DNA of 64,000 nucleotides. Source: Bugulina stolonifera. Its lineage: Eukaryota; Bryozoa; Gymnolaemata; Cheilostomatida; Bugulidae. Shown here in pieces: positions 38,131 through 50,000 of the stretch. The notes below the pieces were generated by a model. The model was not told the DNA's origin. It made no database searches and saw only the letters and a program-made list of their open reading frames with translations. Both the position numbers and the translations under genes were made by a program. The DNA lies in the NCBI GenBank assembly GCA_935421135.1, contig OW285190.1, forward strand, positions 7,264,501-7,328,500. Direction: 5' to 3'. Position 1 is the first letter of the stretch. The number at the start of each line of letters is the position of its first letter.

Positions 38131-39155
38131 GAGCATTGTTTGGATTGCAAACCGATTGAGTCTAGCTATTCAGAGAGACGACGATAATGTTGCATTAAAA
38201 AAATTGTGTAAAGCAAAAAATTTCTTCTACATTCTACTGTGAATATTTCTCTTACTCTAAGCCAGTTTTTTCGCGCTTCTCTTAGACCTTGTAAAAGTTC
38301 ATTGATGCTAGGAATTAAGATACATTTGCATGACATACATGTACATAGAAATATTTAAATAAGATACATACATTCGATAAATACCATCACATTTTTATCT
38401 AATAAACGTGTTGTAACTCTGGTTTCAAAAGTAAGTGTTTTTGGCATCACAAACTCTAAAGGTTTTGTCAACTAGGGTCTAAATAGTGCAGTAACAGATA
38501 CATGCAGGATCCTTAATTTGGAGTCGTTCTTTATCCTTTACTACTTGCATTTGCGTAGACTTCATAATGAGCTGGAAATAAGGCTGTACTGGCATATGAA
38601 GTAGCCTTTTCTCACTCATTTTAATCCAGCTCTAGATACATGTACATATTATATATTATATTATACACTAATGTCGAATAGGTGAACCTTCAGCAGTGTC
38701 ATACCTGTATAATAGTAGTCCTATTACACCTTCATTCTGCAGTACAGATGACTTGGGATCTTTCCACTATTACTTGGTATGGTGAAAATGTATGAAAATG
38801 ACCGACATGTTTGAGAAATGATCTATTTTATGTTTCTCATTATGATCAGTCTTGCAAAGTCCAAATGAGCAGTCAGCATAATTTGTTTGTGTTTTCCTCG
38901 CTGATATTGATTATAATGTACATGTACATGTACATTGGCATGCAGACAATACACTAACTACAGACTTTCTCTGGGGAAATAAAACAACTGTGGCACTGGC
39001 AGGTTCTTTGAATTTAGCTACATTGTATATAATGGCGCATTCATATAACATATATATATATATAATAGTATCATTTGTATCAGTACATAAATCGTGCCAC
39101 ACTATGCATAACTAATCTCACATCGATGGAGCATAGTCATACTTCAATAACCAAC
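38131..39155. other. 5' flank of GRL-A
   Basis: AT-rich, no gene. Holds a block at about 38987-39022 (TGTGGCACTGGCAGGTTC, then TTGAATTTAG) that recurs at about 27358-27393 upstream of GRL-E, at nearly the same distance from the start codon (about 167 bp). A (TA)n tract lies at 39050-39066. Confidence 0.5.
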
Positions 39156-42100
39156 ATGTCGGAATCTGGACTGTCAACTGGTGAAGAAAGACATCGCTAT
39201 AGCTACCCTTTGAGGGCTTTGATGGTGATTGTTGGATTATATTCTGGTAGACATGAGAAAAGAGTTCTAACAGTGATTTCTACAGTATATCATCTGATAT
39301 TTTGCATGGCCTCAGTTCTGCAGTTTATAGCAGGTTAGCAGATTCACTCTTACATGTACTACAAGGTCTTGTAGATAAAAGAATAATGATAATGAAGTGA
39401 TAGTGGTTCAGAGATTCAAACTAAGACTGCAAATAAGAAGTCTCTGTGCTAGAGAATGGAAAGGTGGTAAGTTTAGGACTAGACCAATGCTTGCAGAGGA
39501 ATAGTGTCACCTCTATAAAAATTATAACTCAACAAAAGTAACAATATTGCATCTCACAATCTTGTAACATGTACATGTACTCCTAAAAAAAGTTATGGTA
39601 CTTATCAAAAAAACTTGATTGTCTAATCGCTTCTTTGGACCAACTGACCCCACCCCAGTAAGATAGATTTGATATAGTAAAATCTTGCACTGAAAATAAC
39701 AATAAGAATAGTTCATGAATAATGTAGTTTTGTGTATTTAAAGCATAATAGTGTAATGTTTTGCTATGGGTTGCTCACACCAGTGCCGATATTCACACGA
39801 GTGTGGGAAGTGCTTGGTAGTGGTAGTGGGCTGCCAAGTTGTACTTCCATCATTACATAAAGAGTGAACAGTTATGTAAACTCTTATTAGTCTTGTATAG
39901 GATGCAGGCCGATGCTTAGGCTCCTTAAAGAGTTAAGGGTCGGCGTAGGTCCGATGGTTTATACTCCAAGGAGTGTAGAAAGTGTCAATGTTGAACTGAG
40001 GACGTAGGCCCGATGCTTAGGCTCATTGAAGAGCCAAGGATCGACTAAGGTCCGATGTTTATCCTCATCAAGAGTGTGGTAAGAGTCTTATACAAGTATG
40101 AGGATGAGCTCGGGCACTAAAGGTCCAGAGGACCAAGGCATGACCTGCAAGAGTAAGACTCTGTAGGTTGAGTTAGGAGATGTTGCTTTATTAGAGCGTA
40201 ATCAACAACTGACTAGCATAGAAAATTGTGCTGGCTTTTATACTAATCAAGTTTCCGGTAAAAGGCCCGATATGGTATCGTGTGGGACGATAAGGTATCG
40301 GCCCCGGAACTTGCGTACCAATATGGCTGAAGAGTGCCTGAGGTTTGACCTTGAAAGGGTCGGCCATGCACAAAAAGCTTTTACAATTATGTGAGAAAGA
40401 TTATGTATTAAAACCATCATGCATTATGTATTAAAATGACGATGATCTAAGACATCGGCCAATAATTATAATAGGCAAAAAGACTTAGAATGAAATAGAC
40501 AATAATGCTTGTAATAACAATACGTAGACATGGAAATAGCAGTAATTAAGTACAGAGAACATGATTGGTTGAGTAATAAAACACATGAGCCAGACAGTTA
40601 ATTGACAATAATACTGACAATGAAGATGAGTAATGAATAACTGTACATGTACATGCATATATAGTGCACATGTATATATAGTTCATGCAGTAGTGAGTGT
40701 CTGCAGGCTAGATGAACTGAATACACCACCATATAAGCACAACATGATATGTACATTTATAATGATTAGAAACTGCTGCTATTCGAGCATTCCTTGAGAG
40801 TTTGAACAAAGACTAGACTCAAAACGTTTGCTTCTCTGGTTTTGATTTAGCAATTCCCTATTATTTTACCTCAAACACCCAGTTGTACTTTATATATAAA
40901 ATATTTCATTATTGTAGAGTATATTATGTCACTCCACTCTTCCTTCCGGGGGAGATATGATGTACATGCACTGTATCCCTCCATATGTCCTTCCATCTGT
41001 TCTCCATCTGTTCTCCATCTGTTCTCCATTTCTTCTCCATATGTCCTTCCATATGTCCTTCCATAAGTCCTTCCATATGTCTTTCCATAGGTCTCCCAAT
41101 AAGTCCTTCCATAATATGTCCCTCTGTTTGTCCGTGCAGGGACTGTTGGCAGTGCAGCGCATGGCTATTTACCAAAATTTTACGCTTCTATAATGCTTGC
41201 ATATGCTCAACTTCCGACGAGGCTGTGCTTCAAAGCATAGATTTTCACTTTGGATGGGAAGAAACTTCAAAAACTGACACTTCCACTTAGTTAATCAATT
41301 TTCTATGATGCATTTCTTAGAGGCAAATGAAATTCATGCCAGTAATAATGCAATTTAAAATTTGCTTTGAAGTTGAACAGGGGAGGGGCCACGTGCATGA
41401 CTCACCTAGTCTGCTGCACGCTTTCATGCGCATTGTACATTTACTTAACTTGTACATGTATGTATTATCGTATGTATTATCTCATTGGTACACCGTATTA
41501 AAGCACCATAATCATCGACTAAAAAAATTGCATGTACTACACTGGTTTTCTCACTAGCAGAACTTTTACAACATTAATCCTTGGTGAGAAACTGAATTTG
41601 GTTCTACTTAATAACGATTTTCTTTGTGAACAGGTTTGGTATATTTTGTTGGTTGGTGGCCTGGAGACAGTACTTCTCTGCAGGAGATCATAGATGCTCT
41701 GGAGGTACTATACTGGTACTTAACTCACGTAATTAATAACTGGATATTTTTCTATTTCTGTCATCGGAGGAGAGGAATATTCCAATTCTTTGAAAAAATC
41801 CAACAGATTACAAATGAAATGGATGAAATGGGTATTGGCAGAAAACCTTTGAAGGAGCAAGTAGTCCAGATTTGCATTACGGTAATAGCATCACTTGCTA
41901 CCCTGGTCATCATCGGCATAAAACTCATCCACATACCAACCAATCAGGATATTAACCAATTGTATAGATTTGATACTTCATCTAATCAGAGCCTTTCTAT
42001 CGAAATGGTTGCTGCCATAAAAAGTCTGCATTGGAGCCTAAATATTTTGATGACTATCCAATGGCCATTTCCATCAGCTTTCTTTCTAAGCACATCTTAC

Positions 42101-45100
42101 ACCTTGTGGACACTACTGTCTGACTTCAACCAACACTTTGGTAAAAAAGTGCAAGAGTCGACACAGACAACAATCAATAATATCAACACGTACAGAACTC
42201 TACACCTACGACTCTGTTATCTCGTAAAAGAAGCTGATAAACTGTTTCGAGTATATCTTGCAAATATCATTACAAATCTTGTCGTGGCCATGCTGATTAT
42301 GCTCTATGCACTTTCGACAAGAAGAACCATGTTAGTTAGTTCCTTTGAAGCACCTAAAACTTCTTCATGGTTTATCTTTGGAGCCATTGTGGTCGGTCTG
42401 TTTGTTATCTTTTCACAGAGAATTGAGAGTATGGTAAGTAAGTAACTTTATCATATACAGTGGAACTTGCTTATTTCAAACTCCAAGGAACCATCATAAT
42501 TGGTTTGAGTTAGGCCGAGTTTGAATTATGTGATCCTTTCACTTTATATAATGACATGTGTTCCATGTACAGAACAACAGTAAAGCAATTAGTGGGTTTT
42601 CCCAGGTTAGTTTGAGCAGAAACATATTGCAGTAGTAACTACTAATAACTACTAACTACTAGCAATGATTATTAGGTGACTAATGCTGACTGTGATAGTA
42701 TTATCATTGATTATAGTGTCAGCCTAAGCTGCATGAAGTTTGAATTACAGATGGTAAGTTTCAATTATTTGAAGCCATTATGGTGCTCAGCAAGGACCAA
42801 GGCTAACAGTTTGAACTAACCAAGTTTTTGAATTATCTGAGGCTGAATTAAGCAAGTTCCACTGTATATTACATGCTGCAGAGCTATATGCTTGTTCCCA
42901 CCACTCTACCCCACAAAGATCATATCCCCATCGTGCCTCATTATTTTCGAATTGGAGTAGAGAAACTTGGCACACACCTTTCACACATTGTACCGTATGC
43001 AATATTTATCATACAAACTTTCTAGTATTTCATAAAAGTTAGCAGTAAAGAAAAACCTTGTTTGAAAAATAGAACTATGGTCCTTCCTTTCTGGTACAGA
43101 GAAAAGCATGTTGTTTGGTGACTTTGCATGTCCTACTGAATGCTTGAGTCAAATATCTTTTATTCCTATTAAACAGATGTTGGTACTCAAGCTAAATTTT
43201 GTCTTTTCACTAATTGAACCACAAAAATTATATTACAATAAATTCAGGCATCTCAACAGCTGGGTAAAACATGCACCTGATCAGATATTCACAAAGTTAT
43301 TAGTTTTATAACGGTGTGTAACGTGTGTTGAACAATTAAGAGGCTGTATGAAAATATCTGACACCAGTGTTTAAAGTGTGGTTATACTGGGTGTGCACTC
43401 ACCTAAGTTTTAGTGGTTATACGACCAGCAGGCATGCACACCCACTTTAATTGGTTCGAACTCACCAAAGTATGGTTTCTTTCATTTTAGCAATTCACTA
43501 ATTTTTTAACTATTGTAAGATTAAGTAGATACATGTAGATAAAATTATACAATACTAATACTTAGCATTGCGTGTATCATTTGCTCCACTTTTTGCTCAA
43601 CTCCATGATAGGGTTTCTTCCAAATTTTTTGACAATATATCCAGGAATAATAATTTTTTAGTCAGCGGAACCGTATGACGATCTGCTCAATCTCATGGAT
43701 GATGATATTGAACTAACAGTCACTCAGAGTCACCAGGTATGATTGGATACATTCATATATACAATTACATTTGGTAGAATCTCACTGTTTTACCTCTTTT
43801 ATTACTATTAGTTTCATGCTATACACTAGAATGAAATATATAGCAATCATCAGACAAAAGAGATATAATTAACTACTAATGGACAAGGACATGGTTATGG
43901 TGTTTTATATGTAGCGATTGTTTGGCTTACTGCTATATACATGTAGCTAAAGAGATTAAGACTAATCTTGGTGTATCAAGTGATTCCATAGTTGAGCTCA
44001 TATCCACGTGCAGACACTCTAGAAAGCACATGCTCAACTATGGAATCACTTGATACACCAAGATTAGTCTTAATCTCTTTAGCTACATGTATATAGCAGT
44101 AAGCCAAACAATCGCTACATATAAAACACCATAACCATGTCCTTGTCCATTAGTAGTTAATTATGTCTCTTTTGTCTGATGATTGCTATATATTTCATTC
44201 TAGTGTATAGCATGAAACTAATAGTAATAAAAGAGGTAAAACAGTGAGATTCTACCAAATATTAATTAGCTCTGTTGTAAACATTGAGCACTTTGTCTGA
44301 GATTCAGCAGTGCACAAACAAGTGCATTACTCCATATATACAATTACATGTACATTCATAATGAGTTGGCACCAGTAATGAATTGTATAATTATTATTTT
44401 CTGGTAAATTTGGCTAATGTTAATAATTGTGAGTAGCTCCTTCGCTTTTGCAGATCCACATATTCTTGAGCAAAACAGCTAAGCCAGAAACTTTTACAAT
44501 GGCTGAAGTTGTAAGCATTAACACAACACTGGGACTAACAGTAAGTTACATGTGGTTAAAGTTAGAAGGGTTAGAATCTATCAATCAGGAATGCTCAGGT
44601 AGTTATCCCTGTGTTGGCTGTTGACCGGAGAATGCTATCTGAAAACATCTTACAGCTGCTGGAATATCATAATGTACCCATTACTAGTGTCAAATGAACA
44701 ATTAATTTAACCAATCTTCAAGTTTGAGGAACTGATTGATATCCTAGTATTTTGCCTACATGGAATCTGCCGTTAGATACTTCCACAATTAAATGCTCTT
44801 TACAGCCAGCTGATCGAACATAGTACTTGTTGCTTGATGGTTTGTTTAAATTTTATAAACATGCACTTCTATCTGTGTCAATCAATCCAAAAAAGTTTTC
44901 GAACTTCTGCTTTACAAGTTGATATCTTTAGAATGAACAATTAATTTAACCAATCCTCAAGTTTGAGGAACTTATTGATATCCTAGTATTTTGCCTACAT
45001 GGAATCTGCCGTTAGATACTTCCACAAGTAAATGCTCTTTACAGCCAGCTGATCGAACATAGTACTTGTTGCTTGATGGTTTGTTTAAATTTTATAAACA

Positions 45101-45300
45101 TGCACTTCTATCTGTGTCAATCAATCCAAAAAAGTTTTCGAACTTCTTCTGCTTTACAAGTTGATATCTTTTGCAGCAGGTGGCCCAGCCTTGCTCGTAT
45201 AACAAAAGTGAATTGCTCCCAGTATTGAAGTATTTTTATATTGTAGATATTGAGTGGGATGATAACCTACTATATAGTTATGGTTCAGTTTAATGGATGA
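39156..45300 (+). CDS. GRL-A: gustatory-receptor-like seven-TM receptor
   Basis: Exons 39156-39333, 41634-42433, 43662-43736, 44454-44540, 45247-45300; phases 1, 0, 0, 0; 397 residues. Likely a membrane chemoreceptor or ligand-gated channel subunit of the insect GR/OR (7tm_7) superfamily; the ligand is unknown. Exon 1: SESGLSTGEERHRYSYPLRA and TM1. Exon 2 opens with GLVYFVGWWPGDS and carries TM2-TM5, including LWTLLSDFNQHF and LHLRLCYLVKEADKLFRVYL, a pattern typical of GR proteins before TM5. Exon 4 (FLSKTAKPETFTMAEVVSIN) fits the conserved TM6-TM7 region. Exon 5 is TM7 with TYYIVMVQF. The Met at 39156 was chosen because exon 1 then has exactly the length of paralogues B and D; upstream in-frame Mets exist. 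Its introns contain R2, a MITE, a long palindrome and a tandem duplication. Confidence 0.88.
39752..40400 (-). repeat. LTR-like repeat R2, copy 3, in GRL-A intron 1
   Basis: Begins TGTAATGTTTTG, the reverse of the CAAAAACATTACA end of the other copies; GCTTTATTAGAGCG is the reversed polyadenylation-like signal and CTTTTATACT the reversed TATA-like box. It probably continues past 40400 (CCGATGTC-type homology to about 40480), but the far end is not clear. Confidence 0.7.
40973..41115. repeat. Degenerate 10-11-bp tandem repeat in GRL-A intron 1
   Basis: TCCATCTGTTC repeated, grading into CTTCCATATGTC units. Open frames across it on both strands are simple-repeat artefacts. Confidence 0.85.
42458..42864. 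mobile_element. 407-bp Tc1/mariner-like MITE in GRL-A intron 2
   Basis: Terminal inverted repeats CAGTGGAACTTGCTTA and TAAGCAAGTTCCACTG, flanked by TA on both sides (42456-42457 and 42865-42866). No coding capacity. A second, interrupted copy in opposite orientation lies in GRL-C intron 3. Confidence 0.9.
43769..44260. repeat. 492-bp near-perfect palindrome in GRL-A intron 3
   Basis: Arms of about 229 bp (43769-43997 and 44032-44260) around a 34-bp loop; only one or two mismatches seen. The 15-mer TATATACAATTACAT sits just left of the arm and recurs at about 44336. No coding. Confidence 0.92.
44693..45172. repeat. 239-bp tandem duplication in GRL-A intron 4
   Basis: Two adjacent copies offset by 239 bp, each starting AATGAACAATTAATTTAACC and ending near CTTTACAAGTTGATATCTTT. 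Only a few differences (for example CTGATTGA/CTTATTGA and one TTC insertion), so the event is recent. Confidence 0.92.
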
Positions 45301-45315
45301 CAGTCAGACAGTATG

Positions 45316-45810
45316 ATGTGGCTCTCTCTCAGTGACACTCTGTAACTTTTGTAACTGCAACAGTATATACCTTACTATCTAGTAACTCTGTAACTACTGT
45401 AACTGTAACAGTATATACTTTACTATCTAGTAACTCTGTAACTATTGTATCTGTAACAGTATATACCTTACTATATAGTAACTCTGTAACTATTGTAACT
45501 GTAACAGTATATACTTTAGTACATAGTAACTCTGTAACTATTGTATCTGTAACAGTATATACCTTACTATATAGTAACTCTGTAACTATTGTAAGTGTAA
45601 CAGTATATACCTTATTATATAGTAACTCTGTAACTATTGTAACTGTGACAGTATATACCTTACTATATAGTAACTCTGTAAATATTGTATCTGTAACAGT
45701 ATATACCTTACTACATAGTAACTCTACAACTACTGTATCTGTACCAGTATATACTTTACCATCTATAAACTGTATAACTATTATAACTGTGACGGTATAT
45801 TATTTCTTTC
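45316..45810. repeat. 48-bp minisatellite downstream of GRL-A
   Basis: About ten units of AGTAACTCTGTAACTATTGTAACTGTAACAGTATATACCTTACTATAT type; AGTAACTCTG recurs at 45381, 45429 and 45477. It starts within tens of bases of the GRL-A stop codon. The period is divisible by three, so long open frames appear in it by chance. Confidence 0.92.
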
Positions 45811-47088
45811 TTTCTATTAAATCTTCAATTACCACAATTACTGGTCATCTACATTGTATATATATAATATATTATTTACTGTTGTAACCATGATAGTGTA
45901 ATAGACGACCTCCAGTCCGTTTGCCTGCCTCCTTTATTATATTATAAGACTGACTTCTCATAGCATCATCTTTATTATATATTTATAAGTATTACAAGCA
46001 GGGGTAGGACTCGATAGTTTTAAGAATAGAGAAATATGTGCTATTAGCTATTCACTACAAGAATAGAGAATCTGCCTATGTGATAGTGAAATTTAAATAT
46101 AGGGAATAGCTTTTATATCTGCTGAATCGTTATTAATTAGAAGTTGGCTTCTCCCAAATCAGATTTGAGAGAGCAATTCAAAGGCGCCAATTTATTTCCA
46201 TGAAAATTAAAAAGCACAAACACAGCTATTTCTTGTTTACTTCTCTTCAGCTTCATTGTTCTGCAGAGTTCATATTGTGTTTATATTATTTTCCACAATG
46301 CACAGTAGGGCTGCGTCATGGATTTGAAACATCATTGATAACGTGACAAGAAGGTATCATGGTAGCAGCAACATACTCAATGTAATATAGCCATGTCAAA
46401 TGCATGTGTATTAGGCATTACATATATAACCTTCAAATTGTCTGTGGAAACTGTCGAAGCATTAGTGTTGTACAGTTGTACTATTGCAGCAGTAATACAT
46501 GTACAAAGTAAAATTTAGATTTATCTCCCCATGATTTTCTGTCAATGTCTAAAATATTATATATTTGTGGTTAAACCGATAGTATTTTAGACTTCTAATA
46601 TAAAAGTATTCACCACACATACTATAACCTATTCTTTGTATTTTTCTTCTTTGTCTAGACTATGTTTTTAAAGTCAAAAAACTTTAAACACCCATATAAT
46701 CCGGATATTTTGCTAGCACGGCCGGAAATGGCTGCAGTAGCAAGGGCACTAGTTACTAGCTACTAACTAATAGCAGATTGGGCTGAAAATAAAAGTGTAT
46801 TGATTGAAATGTTATTAAAAATTGACAGAACAGAAGTTGAAAGAAGCGTGTCACAGCTGTTTGCTGGTGCAGAAGAAGAGATTAGCACAATTGAATAGTG
46901 TTTCAAAGTGCAATGGGAATGGCACTCAAAAACTTTTGAGTGCCATTCCCATTATTCTAAAAATGCTCAATTCCCAGTGGATGGATAAATCCCAAGCTAT
47001 GTATAATCGCTTACAACATCATCATTATTCGGATGTGTTTAGTTCCACAAAGAGCTGACATATCTACTGTTACACTTGAATAAACAAG
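45811..47088. other. Intergenic between GRL-A and GRL-B
   Basis: AT-rich, no gene recognised. It contains a perfect 20-bp-arm hairpin at 46912-46953 about 140 bp before the GRL-B start. No clear core promoter. Confidence 0.5.
46912..46953. repeat. Perfect hairpin, 20-bp arms, upstream of GRL-B
   Basis: AATGGGAATGGCACTCAAAA, a two-base centre, then the exact reverse complement. Confidence 0.9.
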
Positions 47089-50000
47089 ATGGAGGTGCCA
47101 ATGCTATCAGCTGGTGATCAGAGACATAGCTATACTTACCCTTTAAGAGTTCTAATGGTAATTGTTGGATTATATTCCGGCAAAAATGAGAAAAGAATTC
47201 TAACAGTGATGTCTACAGCGTATAATCTGATATCTTGTCTTCTAATGGCTCTCCAAGTCATTGTGGGTTAGTATAAATTTTAATGACTCTTCAGTATAAG
47301 ATCATGGTGATTTGATCAAACTTACAATAATATTACTCACATTTGATAACAAACAGTAAAGTGTTGTACATACTGGAATTATAGTTGCAAAACGTTGAGA
47401 TCAACATCTAAGATATTGCTTCTTTCTCAGAACCACTATAAGGTTTTGGGCTAATCTAGTTATTGTGTTGGGTCAGCAATAAAGTGCTCTTCTAACCCAA
47501 TTGAAGAACTTCTATCACTTTAGCCTTACTTAGATACTGGGCACCTTTTGGTTCAGTTTGGTGATGATAGTTTGTATCTGGACAGGTTTGGTATATCTGG
47601 CTTTGTGGTGGCCTGGGGATTATACTTCTGTACTAGACGTGTTGTATTCTATGGAGGTGTTATACTGGTATGTAACTCACATGTTTAATAACTGGATATT
47701 CTTCTACCTCTTCCATTGGAGAAAAGGAATATTTCGACTCTATGGAGATGTAAAACAGATCACAAATGAAATGGATGGAAGAGGTATAAAATTCAACAAA
47801 GTGAAAGAAAAAGCTGTTCATAGCACCATTGCAATAATAGCATTAGCTGTCGCTCTGCTAATCATTGCTCCAAAACTGATGACAATCTCAGCCAATCAAG
47901 ATATGAACTCATTATTTAGGTTTGACTTTCCATCCAATCATAGCATACCTAGTAAAACAATTGCAGCTGTAAAAAATGTTTCTTGGAGCTTAAACATTTT
48001 GATGTCTGCCCAAACGACGTTTCTACCAGCGTTCTTTCTTTCTATGTGCTACCACCTATGGACACTTATATCAAGCTTCAATCAACACTTTGGAACAAAA
48101 GTACAAGCATCGGGGAAGCAAACCGTTAACAATATCAACAAGTACAGGACTCTACATCTCCGCCTGTGCCATCTTGTCAAAGAAGCTGATGTTTTGTTTC
48201 GAGTGTATCTTGCTAACATAATACTCAATCTTGTAGTAGCAATGCTAGTTCTCCTCTATGCACTATCAATGCCAGGAAATACGGCACTCAGTTCTGTAGA
48301 TGTTCAGAGAAAGTCCTTGTGGGTTATCTATTCTGTCACTGTGATTAGTCTATTGGTAGGCTTTTCACAAAGGATTGAAACTTTGGTAAGCAAATTACAT
48401 TATAATTAGAAACTGTCGTTTAGCTGAATAATTGTTCAATCATGCATTGTTTAGAAGATTATGTGAAATTATGAGATTTCATATTCAACATATTATTTAA
48501 ATGACATCTCAAACTTTTAATTCGACCATTTGATTGTAGAGGACATTTTGTTCTAAAATCAAGCTACATGTATAAGAACTACGATTTGTAAAATATACGT
48601 AACTAGGATCAGAAATCAAGTAGGGCGTAGCTATCTTAAAATTGAGTAAATACTTCTATTCTCAGACACCAGGCTGGTTAAACCCAGGGCCGTAGTGCCT
48701 TATACGACCGTGCGGCCTGGCCGTCTCAACTTTTGGCGTTGCAAAGTCGAAATATGGTCAATTTAGTATCATGGTCAGATCAGTGTTTAAAGTTTTTTCC
48801 ACTTTCCTGTTCGCGGGGTTTACAAAATATGTAAGGGTATAGTGATAATAAGTGTGCTAAACATTTTTATATCAGGAAATTCTAAATACTACTGTACTCA
48901 ACTACTATTATGTAGCATTTTAGATATTGAATAACTGTCAGGGGAGATAAATTTAAATGTCAACACTATTTCAGTATACAGTATAAGAATTATACACAGT
49001 CCATGTACTGGGTGTGTTAAAAAATATAAACCTAGAAAATCTAAACAAGTATATTAGTTTTCAATTGAACAAACTTTTTTGGATTCAGCTATCTGTCTGC
49101 CCTACATTGTTGTCAATATATTTACTTAGGCATTCAATCGTATAAGAAGAATTAAGAAATATCTCTATGGTAGAAAAGAAACGCATGCTTTCAGCTGCTT
49201 TTTGTAGATTCGTTAGCTCTACTTCACTTCATTGCATGTTTTTCATCATTGTAAATGAGTAAAGTATTTGTAAATGTTGTTAGAGTTGAATGATTTATGT
49301 TCAGTCATAATTGTGAACAGATACAATGTATACATGTACATGCATATTTATGTATGAGGCTGGGTTATATTTAATGTTATTACACAGGCATATTTCATAA
49401 ACCTGAACTGCTTCAAATTTGCTCTATTTTTCTGAAAAACACTCTCAGGGTGTCGGCAGCCGGGGTGCTGCCCTGGACCCCGCCAGGGGGCCTAGGCAGC
49501 CCCCTGGACCCCCGGCCTAATATATTGGCCCCACCAACATTTCTTAGGGCGCTACGGCCCTGATTAAACCCAATGGGTTGTTAGACTATTCTCTACGGAC
49601 TCTTGGATTATCTAAGAAACATTATATTACTTAAAATTTTAGGCAGCAGAACCTTACGGTGACCTACTAAACCTTCTGGACGAAGATACTGTCCTTACAG
49701 TCACTCAGAGTCTACAGGTATGATTGTACGCTTTACCATTAGAGTGAGGAGTTGTTGTTGGTGGCAGAACTCAGAAGGGTGAAAGAATTGAAAATTGTGT
49801 GCTTTGGGGCATTCTCTTACATATACTCTCACCCTGTCTATGGAAATGAGTTCTCTCAGATATTTCTTTCTTCCTTTACGAATGCAACAATAGAAACTGC
49901 CTTTCACACAGGTCATATGATTACATAATAATTAACACTAGTAGAAAATTATGGTTTATGCTTCAATGCTTTATGGTTGACCTAATTCTGAGTTTGGTTT

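Noticed and set aside
40924..41290. Frames on both strands with repeated short peptides
   Set aside because: Simple tandem repeat of about 10-11 bp in GRL-A intron 1.
45645..45887. Open frame of repeated YTLL-S-NS peptides
   Set aside because: It is the 48-bp minisatellite (period divisible by three) read through; not a gene.
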